Origin: Vreelandella sedimenti
GTDB taxonomy: Bacteria; Pseudomonadota; Gammaproteobacteria; Pseudomonadales; Halomonadaceae
Reading direction: 5' to 3'
Length of the DNA stretch: 64,000 bases
Assembly (NCBI RefSeq): GCF_013416325.1
Contig: NZ_JACCGK010000002.1
Span: forward strand, 62,001 to 126,000
The translations under genes were made by a program, and so were the position numbers. Shown here one piece after another: positions 44,249 to 52,252 of the stretch. Each line of letters begins with the position of its first letter. Positions within the stretch are counted from its first letter, which is position 1. Below the pieces are notes generated by a model, which was given only the letters and a program-made list of their open reading frames with translations, searched no databases and was not told the origin of the DNA.

Positions 44249-45154
44249 ATGGATTCCATCGGCTATACCGATAGCTCGCCCCGCACGCCGTCCCTCGACA
44301 ACGAACTGCTGAGTGCTTTCGTTGCCGTCGTGGACAACAATGGATTTACTGCTGCCGCTAACCAACTCCATAAGACCCAGTCGACAATCAGCCTGCGCAT
44401 ACGCACCCTGGAAGAGCGGCTCGGCACGCGTCTGTTGCAGCGCACGAGCCGTCAACTGACACTGACCCAAGATGGTGAAACGTTTCTGGTCTACGCCCGA
44501 CGCCTGTTGCAATTGCAACGCGAGGCGTTAAGCGTGCTCGGACACGGCGACCACGACGGAGTAATTCGTTTCGGCCTACCAGAAAATTATGCCGAAGCCT
44601 GGCTACCGGCACTATTGGCGCGCCTTGCTGAGCTACATCCTCGCATTCGGCCGCATATTCATTGCCGCATGTCGAGTGAGCTCATCGAATCTTTAGAAGC
44701 AGGAGAGCTTGATCTCGTACTGACAATTCAACACAAGAGCCAACGGCATGGGGTATCGATGGGCCATGAGGAAGTGGTTTGGGCAGCGCATCAAGATTAT
44801 TGTGTCGCCCCCAATGCGCCGATCGCATTGGCGCTCTTCCCTGATCACTGCCCTTATCGAGAGCGCGCCCTGGAAGCCCTTACGCGCCTGGGCAGACAAT
44901 GGTCGCTGGAGTATACGACCCAAAGCCCCACCGGGCTGCGCGTGGCCGTCAATCAGGGCAAGGCCGTAACCGTCACTGATCGACGCGCCATGCCAGAGAA
45001 CTGGCGCATCCTTGATGAAGCGGAAGGGTTCCCAGCGTTGCCACCTGCCGAGCTGGCGGTTCGAAAATCGCCGAGTTTCCAGCATCCCGCGGGTGATACG
45101 CTCGTCGACCTATTGCGTGAACAACTTCTCTCCGATAACAGCGACGCCTCATAG
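44249..45154 (+). CDS. LysR-family regulator of the dioxygenase/DddP-like operon
   Basis: About 301 residues: an N-terminal LysR helix-turn-helix (LLSAFVAVVDNNGFTAAANQ, STISLRIRTLEERLG, LLQRTSRQLTLTQDG) and a periplasmic-binding-like effector domain. The start is uncertain: ATG 44249 gives the family length, while GTG 44210 has GGAGG close upstream. The frame is open to 44072, but that overlaps the divergent dioxygenase gene. By position it controls the dioxygenase/DddP-like/binding-protein operon, probably with the transport substrate or a product as inducer. Confidence 0.9.
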   Translation: MDSIGYTDSSPRTPSLDNELLSAFVAVVDNNGFTAAANQLHKTQSTISLRIRTLEERLGTRLLQRTSRQLTLTQDGETFLVYARRLLQLQREALSVLGHGDHDGVIRFGLPENYAEAWLPALLARLAELHPRIRPHIHCRMSSELIESLEAGELDLVLTIQHKSQRHGVSMGHEEVVWAAHQDYCVAPNAPIALALFPDHCPYRERALEALTRLGRQWSLEYTTQSPTGLRVAVNQGKAVTVTDRRAMPENWRILDEAEGFPALPPAELAVRKSPSFQHPAGDTLVDLLREQLLSDNSDAS

Positions 45155-45180
45155 CCCTGCGGTCACCTGTCCGTAGCGGC

Positions 45181-46086
45181 TTATAAACCTACAGGCGGAT
45201 CTTCGATCTCCTGCGCCAGCCATTGGCGGAAAAGCTTGAGGTTGGCCGACTCCACTTGATGCGGCCGGGTTGCCAACCAGTAGGAGCGATGCCCGGTAAC
45301 CTCGACATCAAGCCATGATACGAGTTCCCCTCTATCCAGCTCACGCGCGACCATGTGCCGGTCTGCGATGGTCACGCCTACCGCGTTGACGGCGGCATGA
45401 ATCGCCAACTCAAGGAGATCAAACGCGATACCACCGCTGGTCTTCACGCCTTCGATACCGGCCGCTGACAGCCAGTGATCCCAGGTATGAAAGCGATCCT
45501 CGCCCCAAAGAACATGAAGCAGCACCTGGTGATTGAGGTCGAGCGCATCACGACGCCTAGACCCTCGGAGCTTGGGTGCGCAGACGGCGATATGACTTTC
45601 TTGCATCAGGTGCACCACCTCGGCATCCGACCACTCACCGGTTCCAAAACGAATCGCTGCATCCAGGTTTTCGTCTCCTACCAGGTCGTCATCGGCACGC
45701 GTTGTCAGGGACAGCTCCAGATCAGGGTGCAATGATTTCAAGCGCCCCAGCCGCGGGATTAACCATCGATTGGCAAAGGTCGGAGGCGCATTCAGGCGCA
45801 GGTGGGGGATAGCATCTGGCTCTTGCAGCCCTCTTACAGTCCAGGCAATACGATCAAAGGACTGACGCAGCACTGGCTGCAACCGCCGTCCCGCGTCGGT
45901 CAATCGAAGGTGGCCCGAACCACGTTGGAAAAGCGGTACCCCCAACTGCTCCTCTAGCAACTTTACTTGACGGCTAACCGCGCTCTGGGTCACGCAGAGC
46001 CGCTGCGCCGCCAGGGTAAAACTTGCACACTCGGCGGCGGCCTCAAAGGCCTTTAGAGAATTGAGTGGGGGTAATGTGCGTGACAT
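45181..46086 (-). CDS. LysR-family regulator (GcvA-like) of the aldehyde dehydrogenase operon
   Basis: A 301-residue LysR protein of the GcvA/AmpR branch: LPPLNSLKAFEAAAECASFT, LCVTQSAVSRQVKLLEEQLG, then the effector domain with LRLNAPPTFANRWLIPRLGR. The start at 46086 (MSRTLPP) has GAGG upstream; 46101 is the alternative. It is convergent with the other LysR gene and divergent from the dehydrogenase operon, which it most likely activates. Confidence 0.9.
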   Translation of the reverse strand: MSRTLPPLNSLKAFEAAAECASFTLAAQRLCVTQSAVSRQVKLLEEQLGVPLFQRGSGHLRLTDAGRRLQPVLRQSFDRIAWTVRGLQEPDAIPHLRLNAPPTFANRWLIPRLGRLKSLHPDLELSLTTRADDDLVGDENLDAAIRFGTGEWSDAEVVHLMQESHIAVCAPKLRGSRRRDALDLNHQVLLHVLWGEDRFHTWDHWLSAAGIEGVKTSGGIAFDLLELAIHAAVNAVGVTIADRHMVARELDRGELVSWLDVEVTGHRSYWLATRPHQVESANLKLFRQWLAQEIEDPPVGL

Positions 46087-46269
46087 GCGCCGTGGCCTCA
46101 TTGGGTGATTTTTTCGCAGAAACTAAGCAGAGAATGTCAGTAAACGCCGGATGAATACCAGACTTGCATGAGTTATTGGAATACCCCCGGTTCGCTTTCC
46201 TCGTTTGTGGGGCCACACCTGAGCGCCTAGTATCACGACGACATGCCAACTCACCGCCGAGGTTATTTG

Positions 46270-47763
46270 ATGACGGACCGCTCCCACGCCGACTGGCAGA
46301 ACCGCGCGAGCTCTCTCCCGCTGCCACAACTGGCCTATATCGACGGACAATTCGTCCCGGCCCGCAGCGGCGCTACCTTTTCTGCAGAGAATCCTGCCAC
46401 TGGTCAAGTGCTCACCGATGTGGCGGCTTGCGATGCTGCCGACGTCGACCTCGCCGTCGCCAGTGCTCGCCGCAGTTTCGAGAGTGGTGAATGGCGAGAC
46501 TTGCCGCCCACCGAGCGCAAATCACGCATGCTCGCCTGGGCGGATGCCATTGAGGCACAGCTCGACGATATTGCGTTGCTAGAAACCTTGGAAACCGGCA
46601 AGCCGATTGGCCAGACCACAACAGTGGATGTGCCCGGCCTGGTCGGGGGGCTGCGCTGGTATGCCGAGTCACTCGACAAGCTTTACGGTGAAACGGCGCC
46701 CAATGGGGCAAACAGCGTCTGCCTCGTAGACCGCGAGCCGATGGGCGTGGTCGCCGCCGTGGTGCCCTGGAACTACCCGTTGATTATCGCGAGCTGGAAG
46801 ATTGGCCCGGCACTGGGCGCTGGCAACTCGGTGATACTCAAGCCCGCTGAGCAGTCTAGCCTGGCTACGCTCAAGGTGGCCGAGCTTGCCCAAGGGGCTG
46901 GCATCCCCGCTGGCGCCTTTCAGGTGGTCACAGGCCTGGGCCACATCGCTGGCAAGGCATTGGGCCTGCATGCTGGCGTCGACGCTGTCGGTTTTACCGG
47001 CTCCACTGAGGTCGGCAAAGCCTTCCTTGAGTATTCTGCGCACTCCAATATGAAGCGCATCGGTCTGGAGTGCGGTGGCAAGAGCCCCCACATCGTCACT
47101 CGCGATGTGGAAGATCTGGACACCATCGCCATGTCGGTCGCCTATGGTGTCTGGTACAACCAGGGCGAGACCTGCCACGCGGGAACCCGCTTGATTGTCG
47201 ATCGAACCGTCAAGGAAACGCTGCTTGCCAAACTCCGCGATTGGGCCGAGGCACTACAGCCCGGTGACCCACTCGACCCAGCCGTACAGATGGGGGCGAT
47301 GATTGAACAGGCGCATATGGAAAAGGTGCAGGGGTATCTCGAACAAGGCCAGCGCGAAGGGGCGCAACTCTTGTTCGGCGGCGAGCAGGTACGCTGCGAA
47401 AGCGGAGGGTACTACCTGACCCCGGCGGTGCTCGACGATGTCACCAATAATATGCGTGTGGCCCGCGAGGAAATATTCGGGCCCGTCCTGGTTGTGATTA
47501 CCGTGGACGACCTGGATGAGGCGTTGACCATCGCCAATGACACCGATTACGGCCTAGGCGCGGCGATATGGACTGATCGACTCCGCGACGGCCACCGCGC
47601 CGCCCGCGCCCTACGAGCGGGCACCGTTTGGGTTAACTGTTACGACCACACATCGATCAATGCACCCTTTGGTGGCTATAAGCAATCCGGCCAGGGTCGC
47701 GACAAATCGCTTCATGCCTTCGATAAGTACACAGAACTCAAGACCACCTGGATCGAGATTTGA
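46270..47763 (+). CDS. NAD(P)-dependent aldehyde dehydrogenase
   Basis: A 497-residue ALDH-superfamily enzyme. Seen: cofactor-binding PWNYPLIIASWKIGPALGAG, FTGSTEVGKAF, catalytic Glu in LECGGKSP, catalytic Cys in NQGETCHAGTR and the EEIFGPV substrate region. It most resembles the betaine-aldehyde / gamma-aminobutyraldehyde branch. The start at 46270 has GAGG seven bases upstream; an ATG at 46243 lacks one. First gene of a tightly packed operon with an iron-type alcohol dehydrogenase and an enolase-superfamily enzyme, which suggests successive alcohol-aldehyde-acid oxidation. Confidence 0.93.
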   Translation: MTDRSHADWQNRASSLPLPQLAYIDGQFVPARSGATFSAENPATGQVLTDVAACDAADVDLAVASARRSFESGEWRDLPPTERKSRMLAWADAIEAQLDDIALLETLETGKPIGQTTTVDVPGLVGGLRWYAESLDKLYGETAPNGANSVCLVDREPMGVVAAVVPWNYPLIIASWKIGPALGAGNSVILKPAEQSSLATLKVAELAQGAGIPAGAFQVVTGLGHIAGKALGLHAGVDAVGFTGSTEVGKAFLEYSAHSNMKRIGLECGGKSPHIVTRDVEDLDTIAMSVAYGVWYNQGETCHAGTRLIVDRTVKETLLAKLRDWAEALQPGDPLDPAVQMGAMIEQAHMEKVQGYLEQGQREGAQLLFGGEQVRCESGGYYLTPAVLDDVTNNMRVAREEIFGPVLVVITVDDLDEALTIANDTDYGLGAAIWTDRLRDGHRAARALRAGTVWVNCYDHTSINAPFGGYKQSGQGRDKSLHAFDKYTELKTTWIEI

Positions 47764-47768
47764 GCACC

Positions 47769-48968
47769 ATGTCCCTGAACCATTTTCACACTGGACGTCA
47801 GACACCGATCATAGCGGGGCCTGACAGTCTTAAGCAGCTACCCGAGCTTCGCTGCCGCCTGGGTGCCAGCCGTTATATGGTCATCAGTGACCAAGGTCTT
47901 GCCGCAACTGGCCTGGTCGATGCACTGGTCGACGATCTGGCGGTTGATGCCGAGGTAGACACCTTCCTGGCACCGGCAGGCGAACCCAGCGTGACTAGCG
48001 CCGATGCGGCCGCGGCGGCGGTTCGTGCCCTGACCGGCCGCCCCTTGGTAATAGGGCTGGGCGGCGGCACCGCGTTAGACATCGCCAAGCTGGTCGCAGC
48101 CCTGGCAGAAAGCCCTGGTGACATGGAGAACTATCTGCTGGCCATGACCCCTTGGGCAGGGCGTGTACCGGCCGTGATGGTGCCAACGACCTCGGGCACC
48201 GGCTCCGAGGTTACGCGCACTTCGATCCTCACCGATACACAGGGACGCAAGCTTTGGGCCTGGGGCGACGAGCTGTTACCCGACGCCGTCCTCCTCGACC
48301 CGGCACTAACGCGTGACCTGCCCGCTCCACTCACCGCCACCACCGGCCTGGATGCCTTCGTCCACGCGCTGGAGGCCACTACCGGCCAGGGGCGACACGC
48401 ATTTATTGAGGCCCCGGCGCTGCAGGCCATCCGTCAGGTAGGTGAGACGCTGCCCATTGCAGTGGCTACCCCGCATGATTTGGAGGCCCGCCAACGCATG
48501 CAGGAGGCTGCTTGCCTAGCGGGCCAGGCCATCGATAATGGTGGCACCGGCATCGCACACAACATCGGCCATGCCCTGGGTAGCTGTTACCACTTACCGC
48601 ACGGTGTTGCCGTGACGCTGGCCCTGGAAGCGTCATTGGCTTGGTCAGTGACAGGTAATGAAGCACGCTTTACGCCAGCAGCCCATGCCCTGAAAGCCGG
48701 CTGCAAAGCACAAGACTTGCCCAGGCTATTCCGTGAGCTCGCTGATCAGGCCGATTTCAATCAAGCCCTTGCCCCCTTTACTGAGCTGACGTTAAACGCT
48801 GAAGCGCTAGCCTCGACCATGCAAAAAGAAGAGAACGCGCCTATGGCCCGCAACGCTGCTCGCCGACCAACTGACGATGACTGGCAATGGCTCGCTGAAG
48901 CCACTGTGACCGTGTTCGCACGTCGCGTCGCCGAGCTTGCCACCCAGAACAGCGAGGTCAGCGCATGA
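47769..48968 (+). CDS. iron-containing alcohol dehydrogenase
   Basis: A 399-residue group III alcohol dehydrogenase. NAD site [29 protein letters not shown], and metal-site histidines in [19 protein letters not shown]. It should oxidise a primary alcohol to the aldehyde used by the upstream ALDH. The ATG at 47769 lies just after the ALDH stop; TTG at 47760 is an alternative. Its stop overlaps the next gene (ATGA). A DddB-type role (3-hydroxypropionate oxidation in DMSP breakdown) is one possibility, given the DddP-like gene nearby. Confidence 0.9.
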   Translation: MSLNHFHTGRQTPIIAGPDSLKQLPELRCRLGASRYMVISDQGLAATGLVDALVDDLAVDAEVDTFLAPAGEPSVTSADAAAAAVRALTGRPLVIGLGGGTALDIAKLVAALAESPGDMENYLLAMTPWAGRVPAVMVPTTSGTGSEVTRTSILTDTQGRKLWAWGDELLPDAVLLDPALTRDLPAPLTATTGLDAFVHALEATTGQGRHAFIEAPALQAIRQVGETLPIAVATPHDLEARQRMQEAACLAGQAIDNGGTGIAHNIGHALGSCYHLPHGVAVTLALEASLAWSVTGNEARFTPAAHALKAGCKAQDLPRLFRELADQADFNQALAPFTELTLNAEALASTMQKEENAPMARNAARRPTDDDWQWLAEATVTVFARRVAELATQNSEVSA

Positions 48969-50107
48969 ACGTAATTGAGCGCATCGAGATCAGCCAGCAC
49001 CAGTGCGAACTGGATCCACCTTTCCCAGCGGCTTGGGATAGCCAACCCAGGCGCAAGTTTCCGGCTGCCATCGTTCGCGTGATCGACAGCGAAGGCCGTG
49101 AGGGCATCGGCTCGGGTGATGCCATGTATGGCTTCGACGACTTCCGGTCGCTATTCATCGGGCAAGACCCCTTAGCCATCGAACGCCACAGTGCAGTGAT
49201 TGATAACATCGGTTTTCATGCAGGGCGCTGCTGGCCATTGGAAGTTGCCCTCTGGGACTTGATCGGCAAGATCAAGGCCCAACCGTTATGGCAATTGTTG
49301 GGCGGCACCTCATCACGCCTGAAAGCTTACGCGTCCAGCGGTACCCATCGCCCTATCGAGCAGGTCGTCGCCCTGGCCGAGCAGGTTCGCGACGCAAGCA
49401 TCCCCGCCCTGAAACTACGCTTTGGCCGCCAGCGGCTCGACGATGATCTGGCCGTGCTCGCCGCTGTGCGTGATGCCGTGGGACAAGAATTGGATCTGAT
49501 GGTCGACTGCAACCAGGGCTGGCGGATGCCGTGGGATACCCAGGCCCCCTGGGATTTGGCCAAGGCAAGCGAGGTGGCTGAGGAGTTGATTCGCCATAAT
49601 GTGCTTTGGATGGAGGAGCCGCTCTATCGCGGCGACTACCCCGGCATGCGCGCCCTCAACGACCTGACTGGCGAGCGACTGAAAATCGCCGGTGGCGAGA
49701 TGACCCGCGAACCCTACGAATTCCGCGAAATGCTGCGACAGCAGTGTCTTGACGTCTATCAACCGGACGCAGTGTGCTCAATCGGCCTTCTCGGCCTATC
49801 GCGGCTGGCGAAAGAGGTCACCACAGCGGGCAAATGGTTCACGCCGCATACTTGGGGCAATGGCATTGGTCTTGCCGCCAATCTGCATCTCACCGCAGGA
49901 GCGGTTGGCCCGGCAGGCTGTCCTTATCTGGAGTACCCCTTCGATCCCCCGGAATGGACACCTGAGGTGCGCGACTTCCCGCTGACAGCCGCTATCAAAC
50001 CCGACGCCGAGGGCTGGCTGACACTCTCTGATGAGCCTGGCCTCGGCATCACGCTTGATGAAGCACGCCTGGCGGCCACCCGCGCTGACCAAGCAACTTG
50101 GCAATAG
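48965..50107 (+). CDS. mandelate racemase / muconate-lactonizing family enzyme
   Basis: A 380-residue enolase-superfamily protein. Ligands and catalytic groups by position: Lys150 and Arg152 (ALKLRFG), metal Asp181 (VDCNQGW), a Glu of MEEP (217-218), Glu245 (IAGGEM), and an Asp268/His295 dyad (YQPDAV, PHTWGNG). The His-Asp dyad places it in the mandelate-racemase subgroup, which contains acid-sugar dehydratases and racemases. The Lys-x-Arg pair differs from the Lys-x-Lys of racemases and favours a dehydratase. It is coupled to the alcohol dehydrogenase gene by a 4-bp overlap. Confidence 0.9.
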   Translation: MNVIERIEISQHQCELDPPFPAAWDSQPRRKFPAAIVRVIDSEGREGIGSGDAMYGFDDFRSLFIGQDPLAIERHSAVIDNIGFHAGRCWPLEVALWDLIGKIKAQPLWQLLGGTSSRLKAYASSGTHRPIEQVVALAEQVRDASIPALKLRFGRQRLDDDLAVLAAVRDAVGQELDLMVDCNQGWRMPWDTQAPWDLAKASEVAEELIRHNVLWMEEPLYRGDYPGMRALNDLTGERLKIAGGEMTREPYEFREMLRQQCLDVYQPDAVCSIGLLGLSRLAKEVTTAGKWFTPHTWGNGIGLAANLHLTAGAVGPAGCPYLEYPFDPPEWTPEVRDFPLTAAIKPDAEGWLTLSDEPGLGITLDEARLAATRADQATWQ

Positions 50108-50253
50108 CCGTCATTGCCGTTTGTGACTGTGCAAAGCTAGTCAAAAAGGGCTAGTCAAAAAGAGCCCAGTAGAAGAGTGCAAAACAAACTAGCATGCTAA
50201 CAAACATGCTACGATATGCGTTCATGCTTTTCACCCTTCCTCCTTCTCTTGAT

Positions 50254-51438
50254 ATGGACAAGACCATTAGCCAATTAACGCATATTAAGGCCGTATTACT
50301 GTTTGCCAGCACCATGACCGTGATGTCGGGGGCAATTATCGCGCCCGCACTGCCGGGCATCAGTCGCCATTTTCCCGACCAGCCCCAGGTAGTGATCCAG
50401 CTGATTCTGACCCTGCCTGCGCTGATGATTACGCTGTTCAGTCCACTGATGGGCTATCTTGCTGACCGGTTTGGGCGCAAGAAATTGCTGTTGATGATGC
50501 TGGGCATCTACGGTTTTGCGGGGGTCGCGGGCTTTTTCATTGATCGCGTGGATCTGCTATTAAGCTCCCGCGCACTGATGGGGATTGCGGTAGCCGGTAT
50601 TCTCAGTATCAGTACTACGCTGGTGGGGGATTATTTTGACGGCGCCGAACGCGCCCGTTTTTTGGGGCTGCAAAGCAGCTGCATGGCGCTGGGCGGGGTA
50701 ATCTTTATTAACCTGGGCGGGCTACTTTCCGACTGGAGTTGGCGCGGCCCGTTTTTACTCTATATGACCGGTGTGCTGCTGCTTCCCTATGCCTGGGCGA
50801 TTCTCCAAGAGCCTCAATCCAGTGATGATGCCAGCCGCGATACAAGCGATGTGCCGGTAACGGTGGACTACGGGCGTACCGGTCTTGCTTACCTGATCGC
50901 CATGATCAGCATGACTATGTTTTATATGTTTCCCGCGCAGTTGCCCTTTCTGCTTTCCCAGCAGGGTCAAGTCAGCGGCGTAGCGATCGGCGTGGCGCTC
51001 TCGATGGCAGCCCTGACGGCCAGCATCGTGGCGTTTTGCTATGGTTACTACAAGCCGTTCCTGTCGGTGATGACCATCTATGTGCTCGGTTTTTTCCTGG
51101 CGGCCGCCGGTTTTTTGGTGGTGGGCTTCACCCAGAGTTACGCCATGGCCATCGTGGGTGCGGCGATCTCCGGCTTTGGCCTTGGCGCCTTTATGCCCAA
51201 TACCACCACGTGGCTGATGCGGATCACGCCTCAACGGGTGCGCGGCCGGGTGTTTGGCGGTTTTACCTCGACCTTCTTTTTCGGCCAGTTTGTCTCCCCG
51301 GTAGTGGTCGCCCCGGCGATGATCTGGCTGGAGTCGCTGCGTAACGTGTTTACCGGCATGGCAGTCGTGTGCGGACTACTGGCCGTTGTCCTGATCCTTC
51401 TGGGCAAGACGACGCTCAAGGCCGACAGCCAGCTTTGA
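50254..51438 (+). CDS. MFS transporter
   Basis: About 394 residues and 12 membrane spans. The MFS motif A between spans 2 and 3 reads GYLADRFGRKKLLL; span 1 has MSGAIIAPALPGI, and the span 4-5 region VGDYFDGAERARFLGLQS is of the drug/metabolite-proton antiporter group. No good ribosome site is visible; 50254 (MDKTISQL) fits the family start better than 50194. It follows the enolase-superfamily gene by about 150 bp on the same strand and may import the substrate of that operon or export a by-product. Convergent with the next gene. Confidence 0.85.
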   Translation: MDKTISQLTHIKAVLLFASTMTVMSGAIIAPALPGISRHFPDQPQVVIQLILTLPALMITLFSPLMGYLADRFGRKKLLLMMLGIYGFAGVAGFFIDRVDLLLSSRALMGIAVAGILSISTTLVGDYFDGAERARFLGLQSSCMALGGVIFINLGGLLSDWSWRGPFLLYMTGVLLLPYAWAILQEPQSSDDASRDTSDVPVTVDYGRTGLAYLIAMISMTMFYMFPAQLPFLLSQQGQVSGVAIGVALSMAALTASIVAFCYGYYKPFLSVMTIYVLGFFLAAAGFLVVGFTQSYAMAIVGAAISGFGLGAFMPNTTTWLMRITPQRVRGRVFGGFTSTFFFGQFVSPVVVAPAMIWLESLRNVFTGMAVVCGLLAVVLILLGKTTLKADSQL

Positions 51439-51448
51439 GCATCAGCAC

Positions 51449-52231
51449 TTACGCGGGCGGGTGAATCAACCCCACGACACTGACCAAAATCAGCACCGCG
51501 CCCAGCACACGGAAGAACAGCCCAGTGTCCGCTTTGAGCATATAGCGGTGGGCTTTCTCGCCCACCAAATGGCCAACAAAGGCACAGGGCAGCAGCCACA
51601 GCTGGTGGATTAACTGCAGATCCACGCCTGCAATCAGGAACGAGACCATCTTGATCACCACCAGGATAAACCACAGCACAAACATGGTATCCCGCAACTG
51701 CTCTTTGGCGACGTGGGTGGCGAACACCGCCACAATCAACGGCGCGCCAATCAGCGACGTACCGCTGACATACCCCCCAAGCGCCAGCAGCACGTAGTCC
51801 ACGTACTTGTTCTTGCTCTTGAAAGGCTTATTCAATACATAGCCAATGGCATAGATGATCACAATGCCGAAAATGATACTGGTCATGACTTGTGCAGGCA
51901 GCGTTAACAGCCCCACTACCCCAATCAACTTGGGGATGATCATGATTTTCAGGGCTTTGACCAGGTACCCCCAATCGATATTGCTCTCTGGCGATGTGGT
52001 ACTCGCCCCCGCTTGCTGCACTTGTCGATGCCCGCGCCAGGCGATCCAACTGGAGAAAATCAGCAGGTGAATGGCAATAATCGGCAAGAACACCAGTGGC
52101 TCGTTGACCACCAAAAGCAGAAAAGGCAGCGCCAGCACGGCACCGCCAAAGCCCAGGCTAGTTCGCACAAAACCGCTCCAGGCAAAAATTAGCCCGATCA
52201 GCGCATACTGGTACCAGAGTAGATCTGTCAT
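51449..52231 (-). CDS. TSUP (TauE/SafE) family membrane transporter
   Basis: A 260-residue protein with about eight membrane spans. It has the TauE/SafE features: GFVRTSLGFGGAVLALPFLL near the start and GGYVSGTSLIGAPLIVAVFA at the start of the second half. Family members export sulfite, sulfoacetate or other small organosulfur or organic anions. If the neighbouring DddP-like enzyme acts on a sulfonium compound, sulfur export would be a natural fit, but it is on the other strand and may be unrelated. It precedes the helicase gene's 3' end by 21 bp. Confidence 0.85.
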   Translation of the reverse strand: MTDLLWYQYALIGLIFAWSGFVRTSLGFGGAVLALPFLLLVVNEPLVFLPIIAIHLLIFSSWIAWRGHRQVQQAGASTTSPESNIDWGYLVKALKIMIIPKLIGVVGLLTLPAQVMTSIIFGIVIIYAIGYVLNKPFKSKNKYVDYVLLALGGYVSGTSLIGAPLIVAVFATHVAKEQLRDTMFVLWFILVVIKMVSFLIAGVDLQLIHQLWLLPCAFVGHLVGEKAHRYMLKADTGLFFRVLGAVLILVSVVGLIHPPA

Positions 52232-52252
52232 GGCTCGCGTTAGGGTCCTAAG

